Program-made: the position numbers and the translations under genes
Shown here: piece by piece, positions 1-8,884 of the stretch
Layout of the letters: each line of letters opens with the position of its first letter
How positions within the stretch are numbered: the first letter of the stretch is position 1
Notes under the pieces: model-generated
The model's input: the letters and a program-made list of their open reading frames with translations, nothing else
Told to the model about the DNA's origin: nothing
Databases searched by the model: none
Assembly (NCBI RefSeq): GCF_902686445.1
Contig: NC_062232.1
Coordinates: forward strand, 13,561,105-13,625,104
Direction: 5' to 3'
DNA from: Sciurus carolinensis
Lineage: Eukaryota; Chordata; Mammalia; Rodentia; Sciuridae
DNA length: 64,000 nucleotides

Positions 1-1375
1 TTAATATGTAACATTAATTATAGTCTATATTATATCCTTTAATATAATATGCTAATTTATATATAATGTTAATTATATAATAAACAACCTAATAATACAT
101 GATATATTCATTTGTACATGTTTGAGTCAAGTTTTCTTTGGACTTTGCACAGGAATTACTTTTATCTACATTAATTTCACTTGGTTACATTTCATCCCCT
201 ATTTCCAGAGTAGTGTTATTTTTGTATCCCTACTTGCTATTAAAAGTATTTGCTGCATATCTGATGCATGGCTTCCATACTTATATTTAAACCAAGGATG
301 GTGAATAGTGAATGGGATAAAATCAAGAAACAACTTACTGCTCCATCAGATACCTATATTACTTAGTATTCTTGATCATTCTTCAAACATTATTAATAGC
401 TTTAATAGTGACTGCCTTATGATTCCCCATCTCATCCAATAAGGTCACAGGAACAGAATTTACCACGTTTTCTGAAGTGCACATCCACTACCATTCACCT
501 CTTGACTCTGATCTACCAATCAAAGGAGAAAGGTAGATTGTGTTCATTTTCTGTCTTCATCTTAGTGCTGTTTATCACAAATTCATAACACTGTAGTAGC
601 ATATGACATAAAGCAGCTCATGTGTCTGAGGGGGAACTGAGGACTCTGTTCATCTCTGTTGGGTTTGCTTTAGATCTTTGGGTCAGTTAAACTAGTTGGT
701 CTTAGCTACTCATAGTTCATATTATTATTATTGTAGGTGTTGAAAAATTTTTAATTTTTAAAAGCTGCACATCCTGTTCCAAGTTTGGGTAGTTTGGGCT
801 TCATATTGAAAAACATGGCATTCATAAACCAAAAATTTCTTATTTCACTCATCCTTTTGGAAAGATGCCTCCATCTTTGATCTGTACAGATGTCTTAAAG
901 GAAGTAAAGAATGTTTGAGGTTAGCATGACCTGGGCAGCTAGGAGATCTGAAAGTACTGAGACATGAAATATAGTCACTAAAACCCTCATGAAATACAGT
1001 CACAAAACCCTTATTCTTCCCTAGACCATTGACGAGTTTCCATCGCAGCTTGCCTGATCTTTGTGTGAATTAGGAATAGACACCCCTTTGGGGCATCTGC
1101 TCTACATTAGATGGAAGGACTTGGACTTCGGCCCCTCTAGGCTCCTTCCACCAGGTGCCCTTGCAAGGGGCTCAGCCTGTACAATACTGAAAGGAAAAGT
1201 AAAATTATTAGTGGTCCCTCTGGTGTAGGAGAGAGAGAGAATGGAGAAGAAACAGAAGGCAAGGTGCAGAGGATTCATGGCAAAGGGAAGAGGCTGAAGG
1301 TGAGAAAGGGAAAGAAGCAGAGGAGGAATACAGGTCGCCTGATAGTGTTAATGAGACAGCAATTATAATACTCTC
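1..1375. other. AT-rich unique sequence, no gene seen
   Basis: The first 110 bases are almost pure A/T with overlapping TTAAT and TATAAT words. The rest is non-repetitive to my eye. Open frames are short and none resembles a known protein. I could not assign an interspersed repeat here. Confidence 0.5.
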
Positions 1376-1399
1376 TAACATCAGTCCAACAGACTGATA

Positions 1400-1560
1400 A
1401 ACACTTCACATCTATTCTCCTAACAATTCTGAAAGATGATATGATTATTCTCCCCATCTTGTTGCCAGAGAAACCAAAACACCAAGAGGCTAAGAAGCAT
1501 GCCCAATATCACAAAGTTATTAAATGGCATAACCAGGATTTCAACCAGGCCATCTGATAC
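1400..1560 (-). repeat. MIR-like SINE fragment
   Basis: Read on the minus strand this resembles the middle of MIR, an ancient tRNA-derived SINE. The plus strand shows the usual degraded order: a bounded count of bases, then accaagaggctaagaagcatgccc, then a 'caaccaggccatctgata' block. It is strongly diverged, so the family call is tentative. Confidence 0.45.
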
Positions 1561-1639
1561 TTCTTCCTGAGCATGCAAAGTACTTACCATAGAACACTTG
1601 AAGTGACACACCAAACACTACCTTCTAGGTATACATGCA

Positions 1640-1679
1640 GTGTGTACACATGCATGCGCGCATGTGCATGTACACGCAC
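1640..1679. other. Alternating purine-pyrimidine tract (Z-DNA candidate)
   Basis: About 40 bases alternate strictly between purine and pyrimidine, mixing GT/AC, AT and GC steps with a central GCGCGC core. The core sits in a near-palindrome around tgcatgcgcgcatg. Such tracts can adopt Z-DNA under negative supercoiling; no function is implied. Confidence 0.6.
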
Positions 1680-2164
1680 CAAGACTAGGAAGAGAGCGAC
1701 CATGACCATAGCCGTTACCACGTGTACATAAATGAGTGGACACCAGGAGTCTCCTTGTGCTTATTTGAAAATAGTATTTTGATGAAATGGATTTTGGGTA
1801 GTGCCCTTCTTAGGTAATTAACTCATCTTAGATTGCCTGGTACTTCATCAGGTTTAGTGAAGTCTCATGTCCAGGGAAACCTCTCTGCCCTGGCATTCAG
1901 AGGAGTTGGTCATACTACCTATCCTGGTATCAAGAACCAACTGTATATTTTGTTATTTCTTCTCACTGAATACACAAGGGGGCATTGTAGCCATTCAGTC
2001 ATGTATTCCCTAAAATATTTATTAAGCACTTAATCAGAGGTGTGATTGCTGCCCAAAAATCTAGCACTGAGGATAGGGCAGGGTGACAGGAAAGTGAGAA
2101 ACCCTCTATGATCCCCCAAACGAAAGAATATGATACATATTAAAATGAACGAATGCTCGCATTG

Positions 2165-2405
2165 AACTTACTATATGTCAAACACTATAATGGGTATCTT
2201 TACATTTTAACTCATTTACATGAACATGCTGTGGGACAGTTACTATTATTGCCATCCCAGTTTAAAGAAAATGGAGGTAAAGAGAGATTAAGTACCTTTC
2301 TTACCTGACATCGCACAACTAGCAAGGGGTACAAAGCAGGGTTCAAACCCAGGAAGACCCTGATTGCTCCAGAGTCCATGCACTTAACTTCTACGCTGTG
2401 CTAGG
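2165..2405 (-). repeat. MIR SINE
   Basis: On the plus strand the order is the reverse complement of MIR: an 'aactcattta' block, 'tactattattgccatccca', 'agagagattaagtacctt', 'gcacaactagcaagg', then 'gttcaaacccaggaaga' (the tRNA-like B-box side) and 'gcacttaacttctacgctgt'. It is nearly full length, which makes it one of the better MIR copies here. Confidence 0.75.
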
Positions 2406-2484
2406 CTCACAAAAGGACCTAATTCCTATCAAGAAGTCTGCATAGCCTTGGTCTCTCTGGCCCTGCTTAGAGGTTCTTCCCTAG

Positions 2485-2665
2485 CTCAGTGGGTCCAGGC
2501 CTTGGATGCATGTTAAAATCACCTGGAAAGTTTAAAAACTAATACTGCTTTTCCAGAGTTCCACTTGCAGAGATTTTTGTTTCATTAAGTTGCTTTGGCC
2601 TGGGCATCTGGATGTTTAAAAGTTCCCTGCAGGAATCTTATGTACAGCTGGGTCTAAAAACAGAA
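2485..2665 (+). mobile_element. hAT-Charlie type non-autonomous DNA element
   Basis: Carries the landmarks of the MER5/MER20/MER58 group: 'catgttaaaatcacctgga' near the start, a central region and 'gggcatctggatgtttaaaagttccc' in the second half. First of three similar remnants placed end to end. The exact family is not certain. Confidence 0.55.
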
Positions 2666-2711
2666 ATGGCTAGATCATCATCCTTTAGCAAGCGGGGTTA
2701 CCTAGTCTTCT

Positions 2712-2890
2712 AATCCAGCATGTCTCAAATGTTAATGTGCATTTCTCTCAGCTGAGGACCTCATTTAAATGCAGACTCTGATTCAGTAGGTTTGATGATG
2801 GGGGAACTTAAGATATAATATTTCTAACAATTTCACAGGTGATACTGAGGCTGCTGGCTCATGAATCACACTTTCAGTATCAAAGATTTT
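2712..2890 (+). mobile_element. hAT-Charlie type element (MER5A-like)
   Basis: Starts with 'agcatgtctcaaatgttaa', contains 'gactctgattcagtaggttt' and 'ttcacaggtgatactgaggctgctgg', and ends with 'aatcacactttcagtatca'. These are MER5A landmarks. Same orientation as the element before it. Confidence 0.65.
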
Positions 2891-2892
2891 GA

Positions 2893-3100
2893 TCCAAAAT
2901 GTGGTCTTTAGACAAGAAGCCGGCAAATCCCCTGCTTGTTAGAAATGAAGGTGCTGGGCCCATTCCAGACCTACTGAGTCAGAATCTGCATTTAATGTAC
3001 CTTGGAGTGGGAGAAACTGCTCAGAACCTGAGCTCCTCCTCAGGTCTGGGAATGAGTTACAAATGTATTAAGGTATTGTCTCCCCTGGGCTCTTCAGAAC
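2893..3100 (+). mobile_element. hAT-Charlie type element, partial
   Basis: Shows 'aaatgtggtctttagac', 'gctgggcccattccagac' and 'ctgagtcagaatctgcattt', the first half of a MER5A-like element. The second half is degraded or replaced. A 70-codon frame here is a chance frame within the repeat. Confidence 0.5.
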
Positions 3101-3420
3101 TTAGACAGTGATTTCCAAGCTGCAGCTGCAAGCAGCCTCACCGACCCATGTGTGTCTAAATATTATAAGTTTCAATGCTGCCCATTGTGGAGAAAATGTT
3201 GGAAAGCCCTGCCTAATAGAGTCTTGCCTCCCCCTTCCCTTATGCCTGAGCAAGACTTTGCTCACCCCATTTTTCCCACTTGGGCAACTTTGGTTAGCCT
3301 TACCCAGTTCCTGAAGATACAGCTCATGGTCTAATTCCTCCTCCATGTAATCATTCCCATTTCTATGCATCCATTTCAACCTGATGAACATTTTTTTCAT
3401 ATAACAAACACCTATAAACC
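3101..3420. other. unassigned stretch
   Basis: No repeat or gene recognised. Open frames of 60-99 codons run on both strands at once, which argues against any being real. Confidence 0.45.
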
Positions 3421-3424
3421 CTTA

Positions 3425-3600
3425 CCATTATTAATTCATCCAATTCCTGCTTTATAGGTCAGGAAAACTGAGGCACAGAAAAGTGGGATAAGTTGCTGAA
3501 GGGCACACAGCTATTAAGTGGAAGTGTTAAGAAAACAAACCAAAGTAATCTGGCTTTAGAATCACCATACTGAACCACAACTCTATGATTCCTTTCATTA
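3425..3600 (-). repeat. MIR SINE
   Basis: Reverse-complement MIR: 'aggaaaactgaggcacaga', 'gataagttgctgaagggcac', 'acacagctattaagtgga', then a diverged B-box side. Placed just upstream of an LTR with no clear target-site duplication. Confidence 0.65.
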
Positions 3601-3655
3601 TGTGGTACTTAGGGAAGAATTTCAGAGCATGAACATTGAAAGATACCAACATAGC

Positions 3656-4082
3656 TGTCATAACATACAAACCAGGTGACTTAAAACAATAAAAATTTAT
3701 TCTTTCATGGTTCTGGAAGCTGGAAATCCAATATCAAGTTGTCAGCAGAGCCACATTCTCTCTGCAGACTCTAGGAAAAGATCCTTCTTTGCCACTTCCT
3801 AGCCTCTAATGCTTGCCAGCAAGCCTTGGAGTTCCTTGGCTTGCAGATGATTCACTCCAATATCTGCCTCTGTTGTCCCATGACCTTCTCCTCTAAGCAT
3901 CTCTGTGTCTTCTCCTGTTCTTAATAGTACAAAAGTCATTAGATTATGGCCCCACACTAATCCAGTATGACCTCATTTTTGGTAATTATAATTGCAAAGA
4001 TCTTATTTCCAAATAAGATCACATTTCAAGGTACCAGCTGGACATGAACTTTTTGGGGGGAAACACTATTCAACCTAGTACA
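3656..4082 (-). mobile_element. MLT1-type LTR (ERVL-MaLR)
   Basis: A solo LTR read on the minus strand. On the plus strand it opens with a degraded TGTCATAACA end and has 'ttctttcatggttctggaagctgg', the counterpart of the usual 'tctcacagttctggaggctgg'. It later has 'gcaaagatcttatttcc' and ends near 'aaacactattcaacctagtaca'. No internal retroviral sequence flanks it. It includes a perfect 10-bp-arm palindrome, described separately. Confidence 0.7.
3999..4020. repeat. Perfect inverted repeat inside the LTR
   Basis: gatcttattt and aaataagatc form two perfect 10-base arms separated by CC. The motif is part of the MLT1 consensus region, so the symmetry is probably inherited from the LTR. Confidence 0.8.
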
Positions 4083-4814
4083 TGAGAGCAAAGAGATTGT
4101 TTCAGGGAAAAGTATCTCTTAAAAATTCTCAGCGACACACTCTTTCAAAATGCTGTTTGAGACCTTGGGACCCGTGACTGACACCCTCTAAATTCATCAG
4201 AGTCGCAACCCAGGGAGCAGTTATAAGTTTTGATCAACTGACTGCAGTTTCTTCTTCAGCATCAAATGGCATCATTTTCCACTTCTGCCCAGTGTTCAAC
4301 ATCTGATAGTGCTTGCAGGTTCTCCTGAGAAAATCCATTAGATTGATTTTATGCGTACAATAGGTGCAATCAAACCTGCCACTTTGAAGGTTTGGTAGGC
4401 AGCGGTTACAACAATGAACTGTCTCTGATGGAGTGGTCATGCAGTGCCAGGCTAGTGGATAAGTGGAGAAGCAGATGCTCAGCAGAAGCAACCTACAGCA
4501 TATAGTATTATGCTGGCGACCTGTGAGGAAAACCACTAGGATGTCAGAGTTCCTCTATGAAACATCCAAGCATCTCTGGGATCAGCTGAGAAAGAATCTT
4601 GTCACTGCCATCCCAAGGTCATGGCATGGATATTCCAAATCAAGACCAACTGAAGCAAGTGCAGAGGTATATTCCAAATGCAGAAGAACCCAAGAAGACA
4701 GTAATCCCACTCAGAAATCCTAGTGAGGGAGCCAGCACACGCCTTGTTTCACACACAATAACTTGTGTGTTCTGAATGAGGCAGTAGCACAGTACAGAGG
4801 AGATGGAATAAGAG

Positions 4815-4827
4815 TAGGAGCTGCTGC
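4815..4827 (+). repeat. Target-site duplication of the MEN in MDM4P, left copy
   Basis: gtaggagctgctg, matching gtagaagctgctg just right of the SINE tail at 4970-4982 with one difference. Joining across the SINE restores the MDM4-like codons for VEAAD, which confirms that the SINE entered an existing pseudogene. Confidence 0.8.
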
Positions 4828-4969
4828 TGGGCATGGTGGTGCATGTCTGTAATCCCAGGGCCTCCGGAGGCTGAGGCAGGAGGATCCCGAGTTCAAAGCC
4901 AGCCTCACAACTTAATGAGGCCCTAAGCATCCCTGTGTTCAATCCCTGGTACCAAAAAAAAAAAAAAAG
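4828..4969 (+). mobile_element. MEN-type SINE (B1-ID composite), internally deleted
   Basis: The head 'ctgggcatggtggtgcat', 'gaggcaggaggatcccgag' and 'gttcaaagccagcctca' are B1-like. The end 'gttcaatccctggtacc' plus a 16-base A-run is the ID-like tail. About 60 bases of the middle (end of the B1 part and start of the ID part) are missing compared with the copy at 7.1 kb. Flanked by a 13-bp target-site duplication inside the MDM4 pseudogene. Confidence 0.9.
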
Positions 4970-5640
4970 GGTAGAAGCTGCTGAGACTGATCAAACAAGT
5001 GGGAAAGTTGGGAATGGGAGTAAAAAAAATAAAGATGATTAAAGTGGGGAAAAAAATGACCTTGAGCACTCTCCATTCTTAAGGGATGGCACTGATGATG
5101 AAGTTACTCCTGAGGAGGGATGGTAGCATTACTGAGTACAAGAAATTTAACTCTGTAAAGTTTTTGAATGTGGGGCCCTGAGGAAAGATGGGTATCTGGA
5201 ATATTCTGAACTAACCCATTCTCCCTTCGTGACTGTCTTCACTGCCATACCTGAAAAGAAAGACAACAAAGGAGTTGATGCCCCAGATTGCCAAAGAACC
5301 ATTTCAGTTCCAGTTCTCACAGCCTAAGATCTACAAGTAAAATAAAATCCAAACTTCTTGATCCCTGTAGCTCAGTGAAACTCTTGGATTTAGCTCACAG
5401 TTCTGAAAGCCCAGATGGCCTTTCAGAACAGAAAGCTATAGAAAGCATGGAGGACTGACAAAATGTCTTGAAGTCATGCAGCACATGTGAGAAAAGACCA
5501 GGAAGCAGGACTATCACTCATGAAAGGACAGGCCACCTTGTCACTTGTTTTCACTGTGCCAGAAGATTAAAGAAGCCTGGGATTTTATGCCTTCTTTGCA
5601 AGAAGATTCAGCTGGTTATTAAGGTTTTTATGGCATAGCT

Positions 5641-6234
5641 GAATCGGCAAGTTGCAGAGAAATGATAACCAGGGCTAGGTCAGGGATAAAACCATCAGTA
5701 TTGAGCATCTCCAGTCAGTGTGACCCCCCTGCATCCACTTAGTTATTCATGCAAACGTCTGTGTGCCAGGACATTTTTTTGCCTTCTAAATTCATATAAA
5801 TTTGAGAGCAAGTCTCTAGATCTGGGGGCTCCATTTACTTTAATCACCATATTCTTCATCCAAAAAAGAGGTCCTTAGAGGAACAATTACAAACAAAAAT
5901 ATATTCATTCACTAAATTATCTGAAGAATAACCTTTTCCCTGGTGGATTTTACTCCCTACCTTTCTTTTCTATTCTATCAGAGAATGTTTGTAAGCATAA
6001 AATCCTTGGCAGCTATAAGAAAAACACTAAAGCTAACAATAAAAAAACATAAATAACATGATGTTATGAATCACTTTTCCTTGTAGTCAAGCTGCATGGT
6101 TCTGAGAAACCAAAATGAAAAGCAAGATTCTTGGAAAAAACAAGAGATCTGTTTCATGTATGCCTAGAACAATGATTATCAAGCCTTTTTGCTAACATAT
6201 CCCCAAAATAATTTTGAAATACTGTATATTCTTT
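5641..6234. other. sequence 3' of the MDM4 pseudogene, unassigned
   Basis: Could be MDM4 3' UTR carried along by the retrocopy ('gcaagttgcagagaaatgataacca' follows soon after the stop) or older host sequence. No poly(A) run with a matching target-site duplication is clear, so the boundary is left open. Confidence 0.4.
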
Positions 6235-6430
6235 TGTACATTGAGAAGTGGGGTGTAATTACCATAAAATAAAATACACAGATTTTAAGGGTTTCTTTCC
6301 TGTGAGTTGCAAACATTGAGTAACGACCTCTAAATACAAACCACAGAACATATCCACACCCCAAACATGCCCTCATGCCCCTTCCAGGCAATTCCCCACT
6401 CATTTCCACTCTCATTCTAGATTGATTTCC
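6235..6430 (-). mobile_element. Old L1 (L1M) fragment
   Basis: Plus-strand words 'aattaccataaaataaaat', 'acagattttaag', 'gtaacgacctctaaa' and 'caaacatgccctcatgcccc' match the reverse complement of a common L1M segment. Heavily diverged; the subfamily cannot be named. Confidence 0.5.
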
Positions 6431-6476
6431 TTTAAACATCTTTCATTTGACATATAAGTTTTAAAAATATATTTAA

Positions 6477-6558
6477 TTACTTACAAAGGAAAAAAATGAT
6501 TCACTCCGTTTTCCCCAGTTCCTTGGCCAGGAATGATTGAAAGTGAATATTGGAACCA
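6477..6558 (+). repeat. 82-bp direct repeat, copy 1
   Basis: Identical to 9534-9615 except for one base (ctcCgtt here, ctcAgtt there). Flanks on both sides are unrelated. There is no A-tail and no recognisable transposon end. Confidence 0.9.
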
Positions 6559-6889
6559 CCTTCTCTATGGCTTTAGTTTGCTGCATACAGAATTTTACTT
6601 AAAGATGCCTTGCTCCCACAGTATTGGCTGAATTTTTGTGCTTTTTATTATGTCCTGAATAAAATAGCTTCATGGGAGGATAAGGACATTTGCAACCATA
6701 AGTCTGGTGCTCAGAGTGAGTGAATGAGATCAATGGTGCCCTTTCTAGAATGCTCCAAGGTAGGGGAGTGTGCCTACATTTGTTGTTTTAGTTGGCATTT
6801 GTCATCCCCTGCCTTGAACCACTGGAAAACTGTGAATGGGATGTTTTCTCTCCCAATTAGATTGAGTAAGGGAACAGAAGTTGGAACCC
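6559..6889. other. unassigned stretch
   Basis: Nothing recognised. A 68-codon frame from 6724 shows no similarity I know and no supporting context. Confidence 0.4.
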
Positions 6890-7070
6890 GTGACCTGGGT
6901 AGGAAACTCAATTCTGCCATTATTGTGTGATCAGAGACAGATTCCTCAAATTTTCAGAGCCTCTGAAGACTCTGTTAAATGGGAACAGAACCTACCTCAC
7001 TGGATTGTTGTGAGGAAAATACTAGGTAAGAAGGAAATCCTTTACAAAATGTTAAATTCTTGTCAGTGGG
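6890..7070 (+). repeat. MIR SINE
   Basis: Forward MIR order: 'tgacctgggtaggaaactcaa', 'tcagagcctctgaagactctgtta', 'aatgggaacagaacctacctc' and 'ggattgttgtgaggaaaa'. The last two blocks are the most diagnostic. Confidence 0.7.
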
Positions 7071-7096
7071 ACTTTACCATTCTTTTAAATAGGAAT

Positions 7097-7110
7097 AAAT
7101 TTTCATATTT
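7097..7110 (+). repeat. Target-site duplication, left copy
   Basis: aaattttcatattt, matching aaattttcatactt at 7625-7638 with one difference. It brackets the chimeric insertion between them. The match extends weakly for a few more bases to a TTTTAA step on the right, as expected for L1 endonuclease cutting. Confidence 0.8.
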
Positions 7111-7624
7111 CATTTTTTTGGGAGGGGGTACTGGGGATTGAACTCAGGGGAACTTGCCCAGTGAGTCACATCCCCAGTACTATTTTGTATTTTATCTTGA
7201 GACAGGGTCTCACTGAGTTGCTTAGAGCCTCACTTTTGCTGAGGCTGGCTTTGAACTCGGGATCCTCCTGCCTCAGCCTCCCGAGTCCCTGGGATTACAG
7301 ATATGCGCCACCATGCCCGGCAGCAGCTCCTACTCTTACTCCATCTCCTCCATATTGTGCTACTGCCTCATTCAGAAACCACAAGTCATTGTGTGTGAAA
7401 CAAGATGTGTACTGGCTCCCTTACTAGGATTTCTGAGTGGAATTACTGTCTTCTTGGGTTCTTCTGCATTTGGAATATACCTCTGCACTTGCTTCAGTTG
7501 GTCTTGATTTGGAATATCCATGCCATGACCTTGGGATAGCAGGGACAAGATTCTTTCTCAGCTGATCCCAGAGACGCTTGGATGTTTCATAGAGGGATTA
7601 CAGGCGTGTGCTACCATGCCCAGC
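7111..7624 (-). mobile_element. Chimeric retroinsertion: SINE head + MDM4 pseudogene piece + MEN SINE
   Basis: Read on the minus strand, in order. First, a 30-bp MEN head (7595-7624: gctgggcatggtagcacac...cctgtaatcc). Second, about 275 bases of MDM4-derived sequence (7322-7596) about 95% identical to 4552-4827, sharing the pseudogene's internal deletions. Third, a nearly complete MEN SINE (7120-7321) ending in a 7-base A-run, seen as T's at 7113-7119. A target-site duplication flanks the whole. So it was inserted as one RNA-derived unit, inverted relative to its source 2.1 kb away. It keeps MEN bases that the source copy has since lost, and bases closer to parental MDM4 at some sites (gacttgtggtttctg). 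The extra SINE head most likely came from a template switch during reverse transcription. Open frames here on either strand are shadows. Confidence 0.85.
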
Positions 7625-7639
7625 AAATTTTCATACTTC

Positions 7640-8291
7640 TTTTAACCCTCACTAAAGATTGCATGTAGGAGTTCTCAAGAAATATATGCTAACTGAATGA
7701 TATGCTTACAATAAAAAACAGTAAGGATTTATAGATACTATTGTTTAGAATTTAGAATTTATAAGTTAAATGCTCAACACACACATAAGAATATAGATTT
7801 CCTACTTCTGCTTACATACATAGATAAGGTGCGAGAAACAAGCCAGAGAAATCTGCAAATTTGTATCCTTTATTAATTTGAAGATTCATATGTAAAATTA
7901 TCACTCATTCTTTTTTCACCAGGAAGGTTAAGTAATACCATATACTGTCACCTCTCTCTCTCTCTGGAACAACTACTTTCTATCATTAACTACAACTGCA
8001 GTTTTCCTGAGAATTGTGTCAAATATCTTTACATTTATAGAAATGATGGAGCTGAGAACAAAAATGCAGTTCTAATAAGAGTAAGCCATAGTTGATCTTA
8101 GGAGTCTAGGTAATTAATTAGTCCCACTTAGGAAATCAATACTAAGGATCCACGATGAGCCAGGTATTCAAACAGGAATTGGATACAAAAACGAGATGAC
8201 AGAGGGTGGGTACTGGCCAAGATGGAATAATCCCTCTATGTCCTAATCTCCCCACCAACTACAACCATGACCTCTGGACAATATGCAAAGC
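7640..8291. other. unassigned stretch
   Basis: AT-rich with a short CT run near 7951-7966. No repeat family or gene recognised. Confidence 0.45.
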
Positions 8292-8308
8292 AGCAACAAG
8301 AAACAATT
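8292..8308 (+). repeat. Target-site duplication of ID element, left copy
   Basis: agcaacaagaaacaatt, matching agcaaaaagaaacaatt at 8421-8437 (16 of 17). The close match marks a fairly recent insertion. Confidence 0.85.
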
Positions 8309-8420
8309 GGGGCTGGGGAGATAGCTCAGGGGCTGGGGAGATAGCTCAGTCGGTAGAGTGCTTGCCTTGCAAGCACAAGGCCCTGGGTTCAATCCCCAGC
8401 ACCCAAAAAAAAAAAAAAAA
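8309..8420 (+). mobile_element. Young ID SINE with duplicated head
   Basis: A full ID element (gctggggagatagctcagt...ggttcaatccccagcaccc) with a pure A-tail of about 17. The tRNA-like A box (tagctcagtcggtagag) and B box (ggttcaatcc) are intact, so the Pol III promoter looks complete. The first 20 bases, ggggctggggagatagctca, are present twice in tandem at 8309-8328 and 8329-8348. No tRNA gene is implied: the acceptor-stem pairing and 3' end are those of a SINE. Confidence 0.93.
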
Positions 8421-8439
8421 AGCAAAAAGAAACAATTAC

Positions 8440-8884
8440 CTGGAGCTCTAAAGTAAATAACAGCAGTTTGGGAATGGAAGTCAAAACTTGATAAAGTCAA
8501 TATGATGGTGAGCTTACTAGTTTGGGGTTTTTCATTTCTCCTTTTTTATCTTCCAGATTTGACCACAGAGTGGCCTAAAGTATCACTGTACAAGTGATTC
8601 CATCCACTTGTGGCTGTCCCTTCCCTAGGTCTTCAGTCCTCTCTTCTCAACTGAGGGGAAGACTGTATGTGAGAGAGTTTTATGGGTGAGGCCTGGAAGT
8701 GGTGCATATCATTATTTCTACCCACATTCCAACTAGCCAGGATTCAGGCCCATGACCATCCTTAGTTGCAAGAGAGATAGGGAAATGTAGCCTAGCCATG
8801 TTCCCAAGAGGAAAGTAAAATAATGTATAGATACTTGTCATCACTAAAATAGTCTGGGTCATTAAAGTGTTTTGATAGGAAAAG
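8440..8884. other. unassigned; probable ancient repeat at 8685-8830
   Basis: 8685-8830 has 'catgaccatccttagttgc', 'aagagagatagggaaatgtag' and 'gccatgttcccaagagga', a pattern seen at the end of a common old mammalian repeat I cannot name. Nothing else recognised. The 183-codon minus-strand frame 8680-9231 runs through repeat sequence and is not a gene. Confidence 0.4.

Larger units (their letters stand above)
4240..5640 (+). pseudogene. MDM4: MDM4 (MDMX) processed pseudogene
   Basis: An intronless, disabled copy of MDM4, the p53-binding RING protein and MDM2 partner. The ancestral start is the ATG at 4266 (M-A-S-F-S-T-S-A-Q in register). The p53-binding region follows, with RKNLVT near 4590, then 'sMDIPsQDQLKQSAEESS'-like sequence from about 4624. 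Next come 'LNESVSEQLGVGIKVEAAD'-like codons around 4775-4830 and 4970, the RanBP2-type zinc-finger region around 5100-5200 (ALRKD at about 5180) and TAIPEK at about 5240. The C-terminal RING reads cleanly from about 5461 to the TAG at 5636-5638 and includes GHLVTCFHCARRLKK and QLVIKVF. Stops and frameshifts occur throughout the rest. Roughly 60-70 residues of the acidic middle region are absent. A MEN SINE interrupts it at 4828-4969. The absence of introns fits LINE-driven retrocopying. I cannot place the 3' end, because a long MDM4 3' UTR could extend past 5640. The assignment is from remembered human MDM4 and is very secure for the RING. Confidence 0.92.

Noticed and set aside
4234..4536. 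Minus-strand 100-codon frame with several Cys pairs, resembling a zinc finger
   Set aside because: It is the antisense of the MDM4 pseudogene 5' part; the Cys pattern is accidental.
8309..8420. A tRNA gene
   Set aside because: The A and B boxes are tRNA-like, but the copy ends in a long A-tail, has a target-site duplication and no acceptor stem; it is an ID SINE.
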